NCBI GenBank assembly: GCA_031399085.1 | Contig: JANNOQ010000082.1 | Location: 62,001 to 126,000, forward strand | Length of the DNA: 64,000 bases | Source of the DNA: R-RK-3 sp031399085 | GTDB lineage: Bacteria > Pseudomonadota > Alphaproteobacteria > Rhizobiales > Rhodomicrobiaceae | Direction: 5' to 3' | In this document: piece by piece, positions 63,988-64,000 of the stretch | Layout of the letters: each line of letters begins with the position of its first letter | How positions within the stretch are numbered: the stretch's first letter is position 1 | Position numbers and translations under genes: made by a program | The notes under the pieces: generated by a model | Database searches by the model: none | Seen by the model: the letters and a program-made list of their open reading frames with translations, nothing else | What the model was told of the DNA's origin: nothing

Positions 63988-64000
63988 ATCACCGAAATTG

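Noticed and set aside
1..64000. CRISPR array, prophage or integrative element
   Set aside because: No regular repeat-spacer pattern, integrase, capsid or conjugation genes were found; tRNA-Leu shows no repeated 3' end nearby.

Overview
The window is a dense stretch of bacterial chromosome, high in G+C, with genes on both strands and short gaps. Gene content and order point to an alphaproteobacterium, most likely in the Hyphomicrobiales (Rhizobiales): a DUF992 exported protein, an Hda-like/ppk/ppx polyphosphate cluster near rnd and aspS, clpS-clpA, sdhCDAB, scpA-type methylmalonyl-CoA mutase, an ExoD-family protein and CIRCE-controlled groESL. A Beijerinckiaceae-like relative is my guess; the sequence does not settle the genus. 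There are no phage genes, CRISPR arrays, rRNA operons or integrases. The only mobile DNA I can support is a decayed IS5-family remnant.

Layout. 1-4.6 kb: the 3' end of an O-antigen ligase-like gene, a DUF992 protein, a TPR-methyltransferase, an exported protein and a secreted esterase. 4.7-11.4 kb: sdhC-sdhD-sdhA, then an MFS gene and an AraC-type regulator gene that separate sdhA from sdhB, then two small zinc-peptidase-like genes. 11.4-17.6 kb (minus strand): otsB, a GH15 enzyme, otsA and glk overlap by 4 bases each, with an alcohol dehydrogenase downstream. 17.6-18.4 kb: a long gap with an aberrant tRNA-Asn-like sequence. 18.4-25.5 kb: an SPFH protein, an AlkP-superfamily hydrolase, panC, a VWA protein next to a membrane DnaJ protein, and a D,D-carboxypeptidase with a SPOR domain. 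26-30.5 kb: clpS-clpA with a strong terminator, azlCD and tRNA-Leu(UAA). 30.5-34.5 kb: a ceramidase-family protein, a small exported protein abutting an IS5 remnant, a GST, a sterol-desaturase-family protein and a toxin-antitoxin pair. 34.5-45.1 kb: aspS, rnd, a patatin lipoprotein, a CbpA-type DnaJ, ppx, ppk and an Hda-like gene. 45.3-54.9 kb: a large secreted SGNH hydrolase, ExoD-like protein, a PAS histidine kinase, pepN, a TauE/SafE permease and small exported or membrane proteins. 55.5-64 kb: groES-groEL with CIRCE and terminator, an orphan TRAP-type binding protein, an aspartate aminotransferase, an AI-2E-family permease and scpA.

Most genes are housekeeping. The clearest functional unit is the trehalose operon, which encodes synthesis (OtsA, OtsB), a GH15 hydrolase that could be a trehalase, and glucokinase to recapture the glucose. 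Less ordinary items are the XRE antitoxin with a VapB-like tail, the interrupted sdh locus, the paired HExxH proteins behind sdhB, the VWA/DnaJ pair, the tRNA-like sequence and the IS remnant whose end falls on a stop codon. I see no convincing wholly new defence or biosynthetic system.
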